A stretch of DNA of 12,604 bases from Bacillota bacterium (lineage in GTDB: Bacteria; Bacillota_E; Sulfobacillia; Sulfobacillales; Sulfobacillaceae), in the NCBI GenBank assembly GCA_021802375.1, contig JAKAAL010000046.1:1-12604 (forward strand), read 5' to 3'. A model generated the notes under the pieces. It searched no databases. It had not been told where the DNA came from and was given only the letters and a program-made list of their open reading frames with translations. Numbering within the stretch: the first letter of the stretch is position 1; each line of letters opens with the position of its first letter. The position numbers and the translations under genes were made by a program. Shown piece by piece: positions 6,693 to 12,604 of this stretch.

Positions 6693-7988
6693 TTATGAGG
6701 TGCGCCGCTTATTGGCTGGCGGAATCCCCAATTCTTCACGATATTTAGCTACCGTGCGTCGAGCAATGATCATCTCTTGTTCTGCCAATTTGGTTTGTAA
6801 GGCAGCGTCGGTATATGGGCTATGCGGTGGTTCTTGGCGGATAATATGTCGCAATATTTCCTTTACCGAATGGACCGATACTTGGGCGGTGGTGCCAATG
6901 GCTTCGCTTAGCAGGCCAGATATGGGAAGAATGCCTTGAGGGCACGCGATAAATTTATTAGCCATAGCTCGCCGTACGGTGGATGGATGGAGCCCTACGT
7001 CTTGAGCAATTTCGTTGACCGAAAGCGGCAAGAGTCTTGGATGTTGGTCAAAGCAGAACCGACTTTGGCGATCGACAATATATGAGGCGATGGTTTCCAG
7101 GGTTTGAATACGATGCGCCAAGGCTCGCCTCAAGGAATAGGCTTGTTGAAACGCGTTCCGTAAAAACTGTTTCACGGCAGGGTCGGAAGAATGTTGGCCC
7201 ATCTCATAATAAGCGGGATTGGTGTGAATTACAGGATGTACCGCATCGTAGGCAATAGCGCAGGGTTTGCCCGAAGAATCCTTAGTGGCAATCAAATCGG
7301 GGACCAAAAAAGGCACGGGATCGTTCGAAAATGCCCGACCGGGTTTTGGGTCCAACTGTCCTAGATAAGAGAGCACATGCTGGGCAATAGCGGGAGGAAC
7401 CTTTAACAATTTTGAAATTTTTGGTACCGAAAGTGACGTCAGTTGATCCCCATAGTGCGATACCAATTTCCACATCAGAGTATCTGTGGCTTGGAGGCGG
7501 CTCATTTGCAGCATGAGGCATTCCTTAAGTGAACGTGCACCTACTCCCGCAGGCTCCAAGGATTGGACGGCGACCAGTGCCTCATGCACTTGCTGCATTG
7601 GGCACTGAAGGTCCGCCTTGATTTCTTCTAGCGAGAGAGTTAAATATCCGTAGTCGTCCAAATTGCCAACGATGTACCGTGCAATGTATTGAACCGTTGG
7701 GGAAAGGGAGAGGACCCTAAGTTGATCCTCAAGATAGTTTCCCAGACTTTGCAAGGTCAATGCAACGTTTTCGACCGTGTAATGGGCATTGTCATAAGAG
7801 CCCTGAGTTTTTTCTTCGTGCATGGGCCATACGATTTCCAAAACGGGATTATTCTCTTCCTCTTCCCGAAGGTATTGTTCTAGCTCCCACTGGGCGAACT
7901 GCAAAATCTTGAGTGATTGCTGCATGCTCGGTGTTAAAGCTAGTTTTTGCGTTTGGCTGATTGTCTGATAAAGCCCGGTTTGATGCAC
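6693..7988 (-). CDS. rpoN: RNA polymerase sigma-54 factor (RpoN/SigL)
   Basis: Role: binds core RNA polymerase and recognises -24/-12 promoters; it needs an AAA+ enhancer-binding activator to open DNA. Seen: 431 residues, close to the roughly 436 of B. subtilis SigL and shorter than proteobacterial RpoN. The Gln-rich activator-interacting region I spans about 4-50 (TQKLALTPSMQQSLKILQ). A short acidic region II follows. The core-binding part includes LEPAGVGARSLKECL (144-158). A helix-turn-helix lies at about 321-345 (NEIAQDVGLHPSTVRRA), and the RpoN box ARRTVAKYRE at 409-418 is complete. The start is GTG at 7988, with GAGGG (7997-8001) 8 nt upstream. It follows the monooxygenase genes, separated by a hairpin, and a sigma-54 promoter precedes that operon, so it may transcribe its own gene by read-through. 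Whether this is the only rpoN in the genome cannot be known here. Confidence 0.96.
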   Translation of the reverse strand: MHQTGLYQTISQTQKLALTPSMQQSLKILQFAQWELEQYLREEEENNPVLEIVWPMHEEKTQGSYDNAHYTVENVALTLQSLGNYLEDQLRVLSLSPTVQYIARYIVGNLDDYGYLTLSLEEIKADLQCPMQQVHEALVAVQSLEPAGVGARSLKECLMLQMSRLQATDTLMWKLVSHYGDQLTSLSVPKISKLLKVPPAIAQHVLSYLGQLDPKPGRAFSNDPVPFLVPDLIATKDSSGKPCAIAYDAVHPVIHTNPAYYEMGQHSSDPAVKQFLRNAFQQAYSLRRALAHRIQTLETIASYIVDRQSRFCFDQHPRLLPLSVNEIAQDVGLHPSTVRRAMANKFIACPQGILPISGLLSEAIGTTAQVSVHSVKEILRHIIRQEPPHSPYTDAALQTKLAEQEMIIARRTVAKYREELGIPPANKRRTS

Positions 7989-8050
7989 GGTAACTTCCCT
8001 CGCTTCCCATCAATCCTGGTTGCCGTCGGGAGCAGGAACCTGGCGATAAA

Positions 8051-8089
8051 GGTCTTGGAAGAATGGAGCTCAAGCATTCTCCCAAGACC
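8051..8089 (-). terminator. Hairpin between prmD and rpoN (leaky terminator or attenuator)
   Basis: The stem pairs 8051-8058 with 8082-8089 (GGTCTTGG/CCAAGACC) and 8060-8065 with 8075-8080 (AGAATG/CATTCT). One position between them is G-U in minus-strand RNA, giving 15 bp around a 9-nt loop. Only UUUAUC follows, a poor U-tract, so partial termination is likely. The 5' arm is duplicated in tandem (GGTCTTGGGTCTTGG on the minus strand), allowing an alternative register. RNA processing between prmD and rpoN is another reading. Confidence 0.6.
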
Positions 8090-8100
8090 CAAGACCCTAA

Positions 8101-8427
8101 CTATTCTTCAAACTGCAAAGCCTCTTCGAGGTTTCCGTAGATGACGATTTTGTCATCAAATCGAACCATCCGACCATAATGGGTTGATGTTTCCACCTCA
8201 AACAGCGCTGGTGTCATTTCTTGGCCAAAGGCCTCACTTAACTCATTCATGTCAAATTCTAAGCGTTCTTCTCCGTCGATGCGGATCATCGCCGGATAAT
8301 AGGTGATGGTGACGCCAGGTTTTTGGGACATTACTTCGGCTACTAGTCGTCCTTCGACACTGTCGTTCATGGTCACCCCGCATTTGTGAGAGACTATTGC
8401 TTCCAGTTTGTCGCGAATTACGCTCAT
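8101..8427 (-). CDS. prmD: Monooxygenase coupling/effector protein (MmoB/DmpM family)
   Basis: Role: a small cofactor-free protein that docks on the diiron hydroxylase and tunes oxygen activation and its coupling to substrate oxidation. Seen: 108 residues, the usual size, with the family segment GVTMNDSVEGRLVAEVM (17-33), the strand TITYYPAMIRIDGEERLEF (40-58), and LSEAFG followed by the C-terminal FEVETSTHYGRMV. The start is firm: AAGGAGG (8435-8441) lies 7 nt before the ATG at 8427, the strongest ribosome binding site of the operon. The start overlaps the prmC stop (ATGA, 4 nt), implying translational coupling. Fourth and last oxygenase gene, followed by the hairpin before rpoN. The family is secure; the prmD name rests on gene order and neighbours. 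Confidence 0.9.
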   Translation of the reverse strand: MSVIRDKLEAIVSHKCGVTMNDSVEGRLVAEVMSQKPGVTITYYPAMIRIDGEERLEFDMNELSEAFGQEMTPALFEVETSTHYGRMVRFDDKIVIYGNLEEALQFEE

Positions 8428-9533
8428 TGTAGCACCTCCTTGGGAATATCAAGTTGAAGTTGTGCCATAATGTGGGAAAAATTCTGTTGCGCACGCTTTA
8501 GTGCCGGGGCAAAGGTCTCCGATTTTACCCGGGTTTGGGACCAAATCGGCTGCAGTTCGTGCGCAGCTTGAATGGCTAATGATGAATAGTGCTTGGCCCA
8601 ATTTCCCATGGTGGTGAGATTGTGTTCACTAAACCGGGCATCCTGGCCTAGCAGCGAAAACAGTTCTATAGCATTGGCACGATTGCGCTCAAAATCACTT
8701 TCGGCTGCTGAGACCACAGTTGGAGTCACGAAATCTCCGTGAAGGGCCGCAGTTTGCATGACAAATCCACTGCGAAAAAGTTCTAGTACCAAGGGCTCAA
8801 TGATGATATTGATCGCGAAGTACTGCTCTAAGTGATCCCCCGACGCCATGACAGTTTCCACCAGTTTGCGCGTTCCTTGCCATAGGGGATCATTTACCCA
8901 GTGCTCCTTGCCTTGGGTTTGATCAAATTTTTCCAAGTCCAATCCAATGTCCGCTAAATATAGCGTCAGATCTTGCGCGTAACGCAGCTTGTATGAGGCA
9001 TTTGTCAAAATGGTGTTATTAATCATTTGTGTCATCCCGTCACGCTGGGCAGTCATTAACGCTAGACCTAAACCATATTCGGCATGCTTGGAGGCGCTAA
9101 CGTGGTGTTCTAATATGGTGACCCATCCTTTATCAAAGTGCGCAATGGCATTTTGTGACCGGGCTCCATTGATGGCCAACTGCAGCATCTTTTCGATACT
9201 GGATTGCCGCTGATAGTGAGGACGCTCCCATTCCTCATCTACGGAACGATATTGATGCCAATCTGCGCTTCTCAGCGCAGTCCGGGTTTCGGAATATGCA
9301 GGCGTGCCATCGGCAAATGATATAATCCAGCCCTGTAGCAAATAGCGATTGGGGTCGGGTTGGACATCGACCGTGACATCTTCATAAAGCGTTGCCTTTC
9401 TGCCCTTGGGCTGATAATAATTGAATCGCCGACTGTCCCACCCGGCAAATTTCTTGGCGCCGGCCTCAGCGGACGGGCGGGCTAACTGTACTGCCATGTC
9501 TTTCACCATCCTTCGAGAGAATTTTTTGTCCAT
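8424..9533 (-). CDS. prmC: Soluble diiron monooxygenase hydroxylase beta (small) subunit
   Basis: Role: non-catalytic hydroxylase subunit that pairs with PrmA in the (alpha-beta)2 core in the cytoplasm; ferritin-like fold without the iron site. Seen: 369 residues, typical for the family, with WHQYRSVDEEWERPHYQRQ (92-110), EYGLGLALMTAQRD (about 152-165) and the segment ASYKLRYAQDLTLYLADIG that follows it. No DExRH iron-binding pair occurs, as expected of beta subunits. Start: the ATG at 9533 lies 6 nt after the prmB stop but lacks a clear ribosome binding site. An ATG at 9497 has GAAGGA 11 nt upstream, so 12 residues may be over-called; translation coupled to prmB termination is an alternative. 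The gene overlaps prmD by 4 nt. Confidence 0.92.
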   Translation of the reverse strand: MDKKFSRRMVKDMAVQLARPSAEAGAKKFAGWDSRRFNYYQPKGRKATLYEDVTVDVQPDPNRYLLQGWIISFADGTPAYSETRTALRSADWHQYRSVDEEWERPHYQRQSSIEKMLQLAINGARSQNAIAHFDKGWVTILEHHVSASKHAEYGLGLALMTAQRDGMTQMINNTILTNASYKLRYAQDLTLYLADIGLDLEKFDQTQGKEHWVNDPLWQGTRKLVETVMASGDHLEQYFAINIIIEPLVLELFRSGFVMQTAALHGDFVTPTVVSAAESDFERNRANAIELFSLLGQDARFSEHNLTTMGNWAKHYSSLAIQAAHELQPIWSQTRVKSETFAPALKRAQQNFSHIMAQLQLDIPKEVLQ

Positions 9534-9539
9534 GACTCA

Positions 9540-10574
9540 TTAGGTTGCTGCTGGAAAGAATTTGTCAAAATAGATGTGATCGACATCAATCCCTTTCATC
9601 CTGAGTATGGGAATCGTCGCGTCAATCAGGGGCGGAGGGCCACAAACGTACGCGTCAGCAAGGGAGTCTGAAGCGAAACGCGGTAAGGTTTTGGCGACTA
9701 CATCATGGATATACCCCGTCTCTCCATCCCAATTATCCTGAATTGACGGTTCTGATAGCGCAGGAATAAATTGAAAATGGGGAAGTTGAGCGCTCAATGT
9801 CGCGATTTTATCCAAATAGAACAGATCATGCACGGTACGTACACCATAGTAAAAGGTGATGGGTCGGTTAATCTGGTTTTCCGCCAGGGTGTTTAAGATG
9901 GACCACAGCGGCGCCATTCCTGAACCGCCACCCACCAGTATTATGGGTTGATCGCCGTTCTCCCGCAGACAACAGACCCCGTACGGCCCTGTGACGGTAA
10001 TGTTGTCCCCAACTTTTAAGCTAGTGTTCAGCACTGTGGAAAACGCACCGCCGGGATAGACCTTGATCAGAAATTCCATCAACTCTGAGCGCCCAGGGGT
10101 ATTGGCCATTGAGAACGACCGGGTCACTCGCTGCGCATCAATAGTGAGGTCAACATACTGGCCAGCCCAAAATTTGAAGGGGGTGGGCTGGTTCCATTGC
10201 AGCTGCAATAGCCTAATATCGTGGGTGAGCGACTCTATCCGTGATACCTGTGCCGCATAGCTTTTCACCGGTATGGCTAATTTGAGAATGTCTTCGTCGT
10301 AATTCAACAATTCTACCGTTAAGTCGCTGTAGGCCAGGGTCCGGCATAATAGGACATACTCCTGGTCCCGTTCGAATTCGGGAAGAGCGAAAGTGGAATA
10401 CCGCAACAAGTCAATATCGCCACTAAGTAAAATGGATTTGCAGCTCGCGCATTGACCTTCTTTGCATCCGTGCATGAGCATAATTCCTTGGCGGAAAGCG
10501 GCTTGCAACACGGTTTCGCCTTCTTCTACATCCATCTCAATGCCAATCGGTTCTAACCGCACCGAATAGTGCAT
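9540..10574 (-). CDS. prmB: Monooxygenase reductase: 2Fe-2S ferredoxin / FAD / NADH domains
   Basis: Role: passes electrons from NAD(P)H via FAD and a 2Fe-2S cluster to the hydroxylase diiron centre. Seen: 344 residues. The plant-type ferredoxin domain (1-95) has cluster ligands Cys37, Cys42, Cys45 and Cys77 (GCKEGQCASCK, then LLCRT). The FAD motif RSFSMAN is at 152-158, the nucleotide-binding GGGSGMAP at 215-222, and CGPPP at 311-315, followed by a terminal YFDKFF (335-340). Start: I prefer the ATG at 10574 because AAGGGGG (10583-10589) lies 8 nt before it and the protein then begins like MmoC-type reductases. The frame is open to an ATG at 10646 overlapping the prmA stop (TAATG), which would add 24 residues that look unlike a ferredoxin N-terminus and has no ribosome binding site. 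Confidence 0.95.
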   Translation of the reverse strand: MHYSVRLEPIGIEMDVEEGETVLQAAFRQGIMLMHGCKEGQCASCKSILLSGDIDLLRYSTFALPEFERDQEYVLLCRTLAYSDLTVELLNYDEDILKLAIPVKSYAAQVSRIESLTHDIRLLQLQWNQPTPFKFWAGQYVDLTIDAQRVTRSFSMANTPGRSELMEFLIKVYPGGAFSTVLNTSLKVGDNITVTGPYGVCCLRENGDQPIILVGGGSGMAPLWSILNTLAENQINRPITFYYGVRTVHDLFYLDKIATLSAQLPHFQFIPALSEPSIQDNWDGETGYIHDVVAKTLPRFASDSLADAYVCGPPPLIDATIPILRMKGIDVDHIYFDKFFPAAT

Positions 10575-10582
10575 GGGTGCAT

Positions 10583-10589
10583 CCCCCTT
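10583..10589 (-). promoter_or_regulatory. Ribosome binding site AAGGGGG deciding the prmB start
   Basis: Identical to the prmA ribosome binding site (12308-12314). It lies 8 nt before the ATG at 10574 and favours that start over the ATG at 10646. Confidence 0.65.
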
Positions 10590-10645
10590 AGGTGTATTGG
10601 CAGGCAACCTAGAGGCTTGGGTAGCACCCCCGGGTTGCCCTAGCA

Positions 10646-12301
10646 TTAGATGCGGTGCACGGTAAAACCCTTCTGGTATTCAGCAATATGAGCCTGACGA
10701 GCCTCAGGCGTCATCGCTCTTAAGTCCAGCAAGGGGCTGCGCAGTTCGTATCCTCGGACGTGGTCTAGCGTCCACATCTCCCTATCGTCGAAGTGCAAAT
10801 GTGGTTGAGGTACTAGAGTCTTCCCATCAGAACGTACAAAACCCAGATCTTGAATAATGTCTGCTAAATCCCACCCATGATAAACTTCTTCCCATTGCCG
10901 GCGACCGCTGAATCGACCCATGGCTGGCGTGGGACGGCCTTCATATTCGATGGCAAAAGCTACCTTGTGAGTCCATCGGCATTGTTCGGAGCAATAGGTG
11001 TAAAGTTGCCCATCGACTTCGTCCACCACCATATCTTCGCGAATCAGACAGGGAACAAGGCAACTCCAGCACCGATGAGGATATACATATCCAGTGTCAG
11101 CAAACACGACAGGAGTGCCGGGGGTGGAAAATTTGCGATAATTCTCCCACCATGCCCCGAACTTGTTGTACCATCCGGGATATTTGTACTCGAACCACTC
11201 GAAATCTCGTTCATCAAGCGGGTCGATACGCCAAAAGTTTACCGGCCATCCGGCTGAAAAGAATTGAGCTGTGTAGTGGACGTAATCTTTTTTGATGATG
11301 CGGTCCCACGCTGCTTGAACGTCGTCGTGATGAATTTTCAGTCCGTATTTTTCCAAAGGCAGCAGATAGCTGCGATAATAGTCGTCAAATATCCACCGTT
11401 GCCAAAGTTCGGCGTAAGATTCGCGATCTTTGCTGCGATCTTTGGTGCCATATTCGATAATGGTGCCAATGGCGGCATCGACAATCGCGTGGTTTTGCCA
11501 AAAAGCGTAGCGTATGTCGCGTTCCAACAGTTGGTGATTATCCGGGTCGGCGAGTACTGACATCAAAGTAGAATGGCCATTGCCGATGTGGCGAGATTCA
11601 TCGGATTGCACCGATAAAAAGACGGTAGGAAGCGCGTAGTCACCATTTCGTGCCGCTTCTGATGGCATGGCAACAAATAATGTGTTGGTAAAAGCGGTTT
11701 CTGCCACTACTTGCAAGTAAATATTAGTCGCGGTAATGGCGTCCCCCGTAATGAAGCCTTCAGCAAATTGGCGGCCGATAGTGGTGGCATAACATTTTCC
11801 GAATGCTTTTTCGGTAATGTCAAACCCCGCCGGGTCAATGTAGTTCTCCATATACCACTTCTTTAAATTCATCTGAATCGTCGAGTGCCGCATTTCGTCT
11901 ATCATCTGAAGAGTATAGCCAGTACGCAGATCGTGTCCGGGTACGACGTTGGCCTCAATCGCCATGGACCGTGCGGCCGAGATTTCGGGGAAGGGAATAA
12001 TCGCCAGAAACAGTTTCATCCACTCAATCCATCGGGGCTCTACATCACGGAACATGTTGCCCCGCAGACCGGCATCAAGCGCACCATATACACGGTTGTC
12101 TTTTTCCTCCTGCATAGGAAAATAGGAGCGCAAAACTTGCTTCATTGGATCTTTGGGAGCCTTGGAGAATTTGTAGTCTGTGGGATACTTCATTGATTGC
12201 TGGGCGTAGGTGGGAAGCCAGCCTAAGTCAGAAATTCGACGCGTGGCTTCGGCTAGGCTAACCCCTCGTTGTGCCGTAATCTTGGATAATGATGTGGCCA
12301 T
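10646..12301 (-). CDS. prmA: Soluble diiron monooxygenase hydroxylase alpha (catalytic) subunit, propane-type
   Basis: Role: catalytic subunit that uses O2 at a carboxylate-bridged diiron site to hydroxylate a small hydrocarbon. Seen: 551 residues. Two DExRH motifs, DEMRH (135-139) and DESRH (234-238), plus Glu106 (PFPE) and Glu201 (AETAFTN), give ligands E106, E136, H139, E201, E235 and H238. This is exactly the 30/3/62/34/3 spacing of MmoX (E114 to H246). The MmoX gate Thr213 matches Thr205. The C-terminal half has a Cys-rich segment (CWSCLVPC, then YCSEQC) that could bind zinc and is usual in propane- and toluene-type subunits. Start: the ATG at 12301 has AAGGGGG 6 nt upstream. Gene order alpha, reductase, beta, coupling fits group-5 SDIMOs. 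Propane, other short alkanes, acetone or cyclic ethers remain possible substrates; sequence does not decide. Confidence 0.95.
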   Translation of the reverse strand: MATSLSKITAQRGVSLAEATRRISDLGWLPTYAQQSMKYPTDYKFSKAPKDPMKQVLRSYFPMQEEKDNRVYGALDAGLRGNMFRDVEPRWIEWMKLFLAIIPFPEISAARSMAIEANVVPGHDLRTGYTLQMIDEMRHSTIQMNLKKWYMENYIDPAGFDITEKAFGKCYATTIGRQFAEGFITGDAITATNIYLQVVAETAFTNTLFVAMPSEAARNGDYALPTVFLSVQSDESRHIGNGHSTLMSVLADPDNHQLLERDIRYAFWQNHAIVDAAIGTIIEYGTKDRSKDRESYAELWQRWIFDDYYRSYLLPLEKYGLKIHHDDVQAAWDRIIKKDYVHYTAQFFSAGWPVNFWRIDPLDERDFEWFEYKYPGWYNKFGAWWENYRKFSTPGTPVVFADTGYVYPHRCWSCLVPCLIREDMVVDEVDGQLYTYCSEQCRWTHKVAFAIEYEGRPTPAMGRFSGRRQWEEVYHGWDLADIIQDLGFVRSDGKTLVPQPHLHFDDREMWTLDHVRGYELRSPLLDLRAMTPEARQAHIAEYQKGFTVHRI

Positions 12302-12307
12302 GTTAAA

Positions 12308-12314
12308 CCCCCTT
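12308..12314 (-). promoter_or_regulatory. Ribosome binding site AAGGGGG of prmA
   Basis: It lies 6 nt before the ATG at 12301 on the minus strand and is the same heptamer as before prmB. Confidence 0.7.
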
Positions 12315-12379
12315 AAATGTGATCCAAAGGTCGGCTGAAGTTATTTGAGAGATACGAACTACTCTCACATAAGAAAAGA

Positions 12380-12395
12380 AGCAAACTTAATGCCA
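12380..12395 (-). promoter_or_regulatory. Sigma-54 -24/-12 promoter of the prm operon
   Basis: The minus strand reads TGGCATTAAGTTTGCT. Against the consensus TGGCAC-N5-TTGCW, only one base of the -24 element differs (T for C). The essential GG and GC dinucleotides are at the required 10-nt spacing. Predicted transcription start is about 12369, giving a leader of about 68 nt to prmA. No comparable site was seen ahead of the other genes. It fits the rpoN gene at the end of the same cluster, and an activator ATPase would be obligatory. Confidence 0.78.
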
Positions 12396-12470
12396 AAATA
12401 TTTGTTGGAACGAAAACCTCTCACTTTCAGTAGATAGTGGCATTCTCCGAGATCGAACTGTAGTATCCGT

Positions 12471-12506
12471 TGTTGCAACAGCCATGAACTGTCGAGGTTT
12501 GCGACA
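12471..12506. promoter_or_regulatory. Candidate enhancer (UAS) with two related inverted repeats
   Basis: TGTTGCAACA (12471-12480) is a perfect 10-bp palindrome. TGTCGAGGTTTGCGACA (12490-12506) is an inverted repeat with 5-bp arms and 7-bp spacing. On the minus strand both contain TGTYGCAA, 26 bp apart. They lie about 100-137 bp upstream of the predicted start, the usual place for sigma-54 activator binding. Directly seen as repeats; the enhancer role is inferred. Confidence 0.45.
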
Positions 12507-12604
12507 CCATGGGGTTCACGCGCATGGCATAAGAAGATTAGGGTACAACCATGATAATACCGGACTACATGGGTGCCAATATTTGGTGACTACGCGCTTC
12601 CTAC

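Larger units (their letters stand above)
12302..12604. other. Upstream control region of the prm operon
   Basis: No gene on either strand. From left to right in plus coordinates it holds the prmA ribosome binding site, the 68-nt leader, the sigma-54 promoter, the candidate UAS repeats, and a wider spaced pair CCATG-N11-CATGG (12507-12527). Further CCATG or CATGG pentamers lie at 12549 and 12568. The gene for the activator is not in view and would be expected beyond the right edge or elsewhere. Confidence 0.5.

Noticed and set aside
12572..12587. Second TGGCAC on the minus strand upstream of prmA, considered as another sigma-54 site.
   Set aside because: The downstream GC at the fixed spacing is absent (GT instead), so it cannot be a -24/-12 promoter.
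1..12604. CRISPR arrays, tRNA or rRNA genes, complete insertion sequences.
   Set aside because: No regularly spaced direct repeats, no tRNA T-loop signatures and no transposase with end repeats were seen on either strand by reading; a covariance-model scan was not possible.

Overview
The window looks like chromosome of a Gram-positive, Firmicutes-type bacterium, plausibly a thermoacidophile near Sulfobacillus or Alicyclobacillus. This is inference, from strong AGGAGG-type ribosome binding sites, a short SigL-like sigma-54, and small proteins resembling spore-coat components. The taxon cannot be fixed from the sequence alone.

Right half (about 12400 down to 4464, all minus strand): a soluble diiron monooxygenase (SDIMO) operon in the order hydroxylase alpha, reductase, hydroxylase beta, coupling protein. 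This is the order of group-5 propane-type monooxygenases (prmABCD). The alpha subunit carries all six diiron ligands with exactly the spacing of methane monooxygenase MmoX. A textbook -24/-12 sigma-54 promoter lies about 80 bp upstream of prmA. The gene after prmD, beyond a hairpin with a weak U-tract, encodes sigma-54 itself. Next come a hexapeptide-repeat beta-helix protein and a 14-TM DHA2-type MFS transporter. The oxygenase and the sigma factor its promoter needs therefore sit together; the matching enhancer-binding activator is not visible and may lie beyond the right edge.

Middle (2956-4455, plus strand): a complete rmuC, convergent with the MFS gene with 8 nt between stop codons.

Left (about 960-2900): gene-poor DNA with a broken PIN-domain (VapC-type) toxin gene and a palindrome beside short direct repeats; otherwise nothing recognisable. 

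Far left (1-959, minus strand): three small genes with good Shine-Dalgarno sites, easily missed because two are below usual length cut-offs. Two are paralogues of a striking architecture: His/Arg-rich head, P-x(0-1)-hydrophobic-Asn, exactly eight leucines, then a Cys/Arg/Ser-rich tail. The third, cut by the window edge, has a leucine-repeat N-terminus and an Sm-like segment. I propose a small spore-coat or envelope-protein locus; this family is the most novel content of the window, and the sigma-54/monooxygenase arrangement is the most interpretable.
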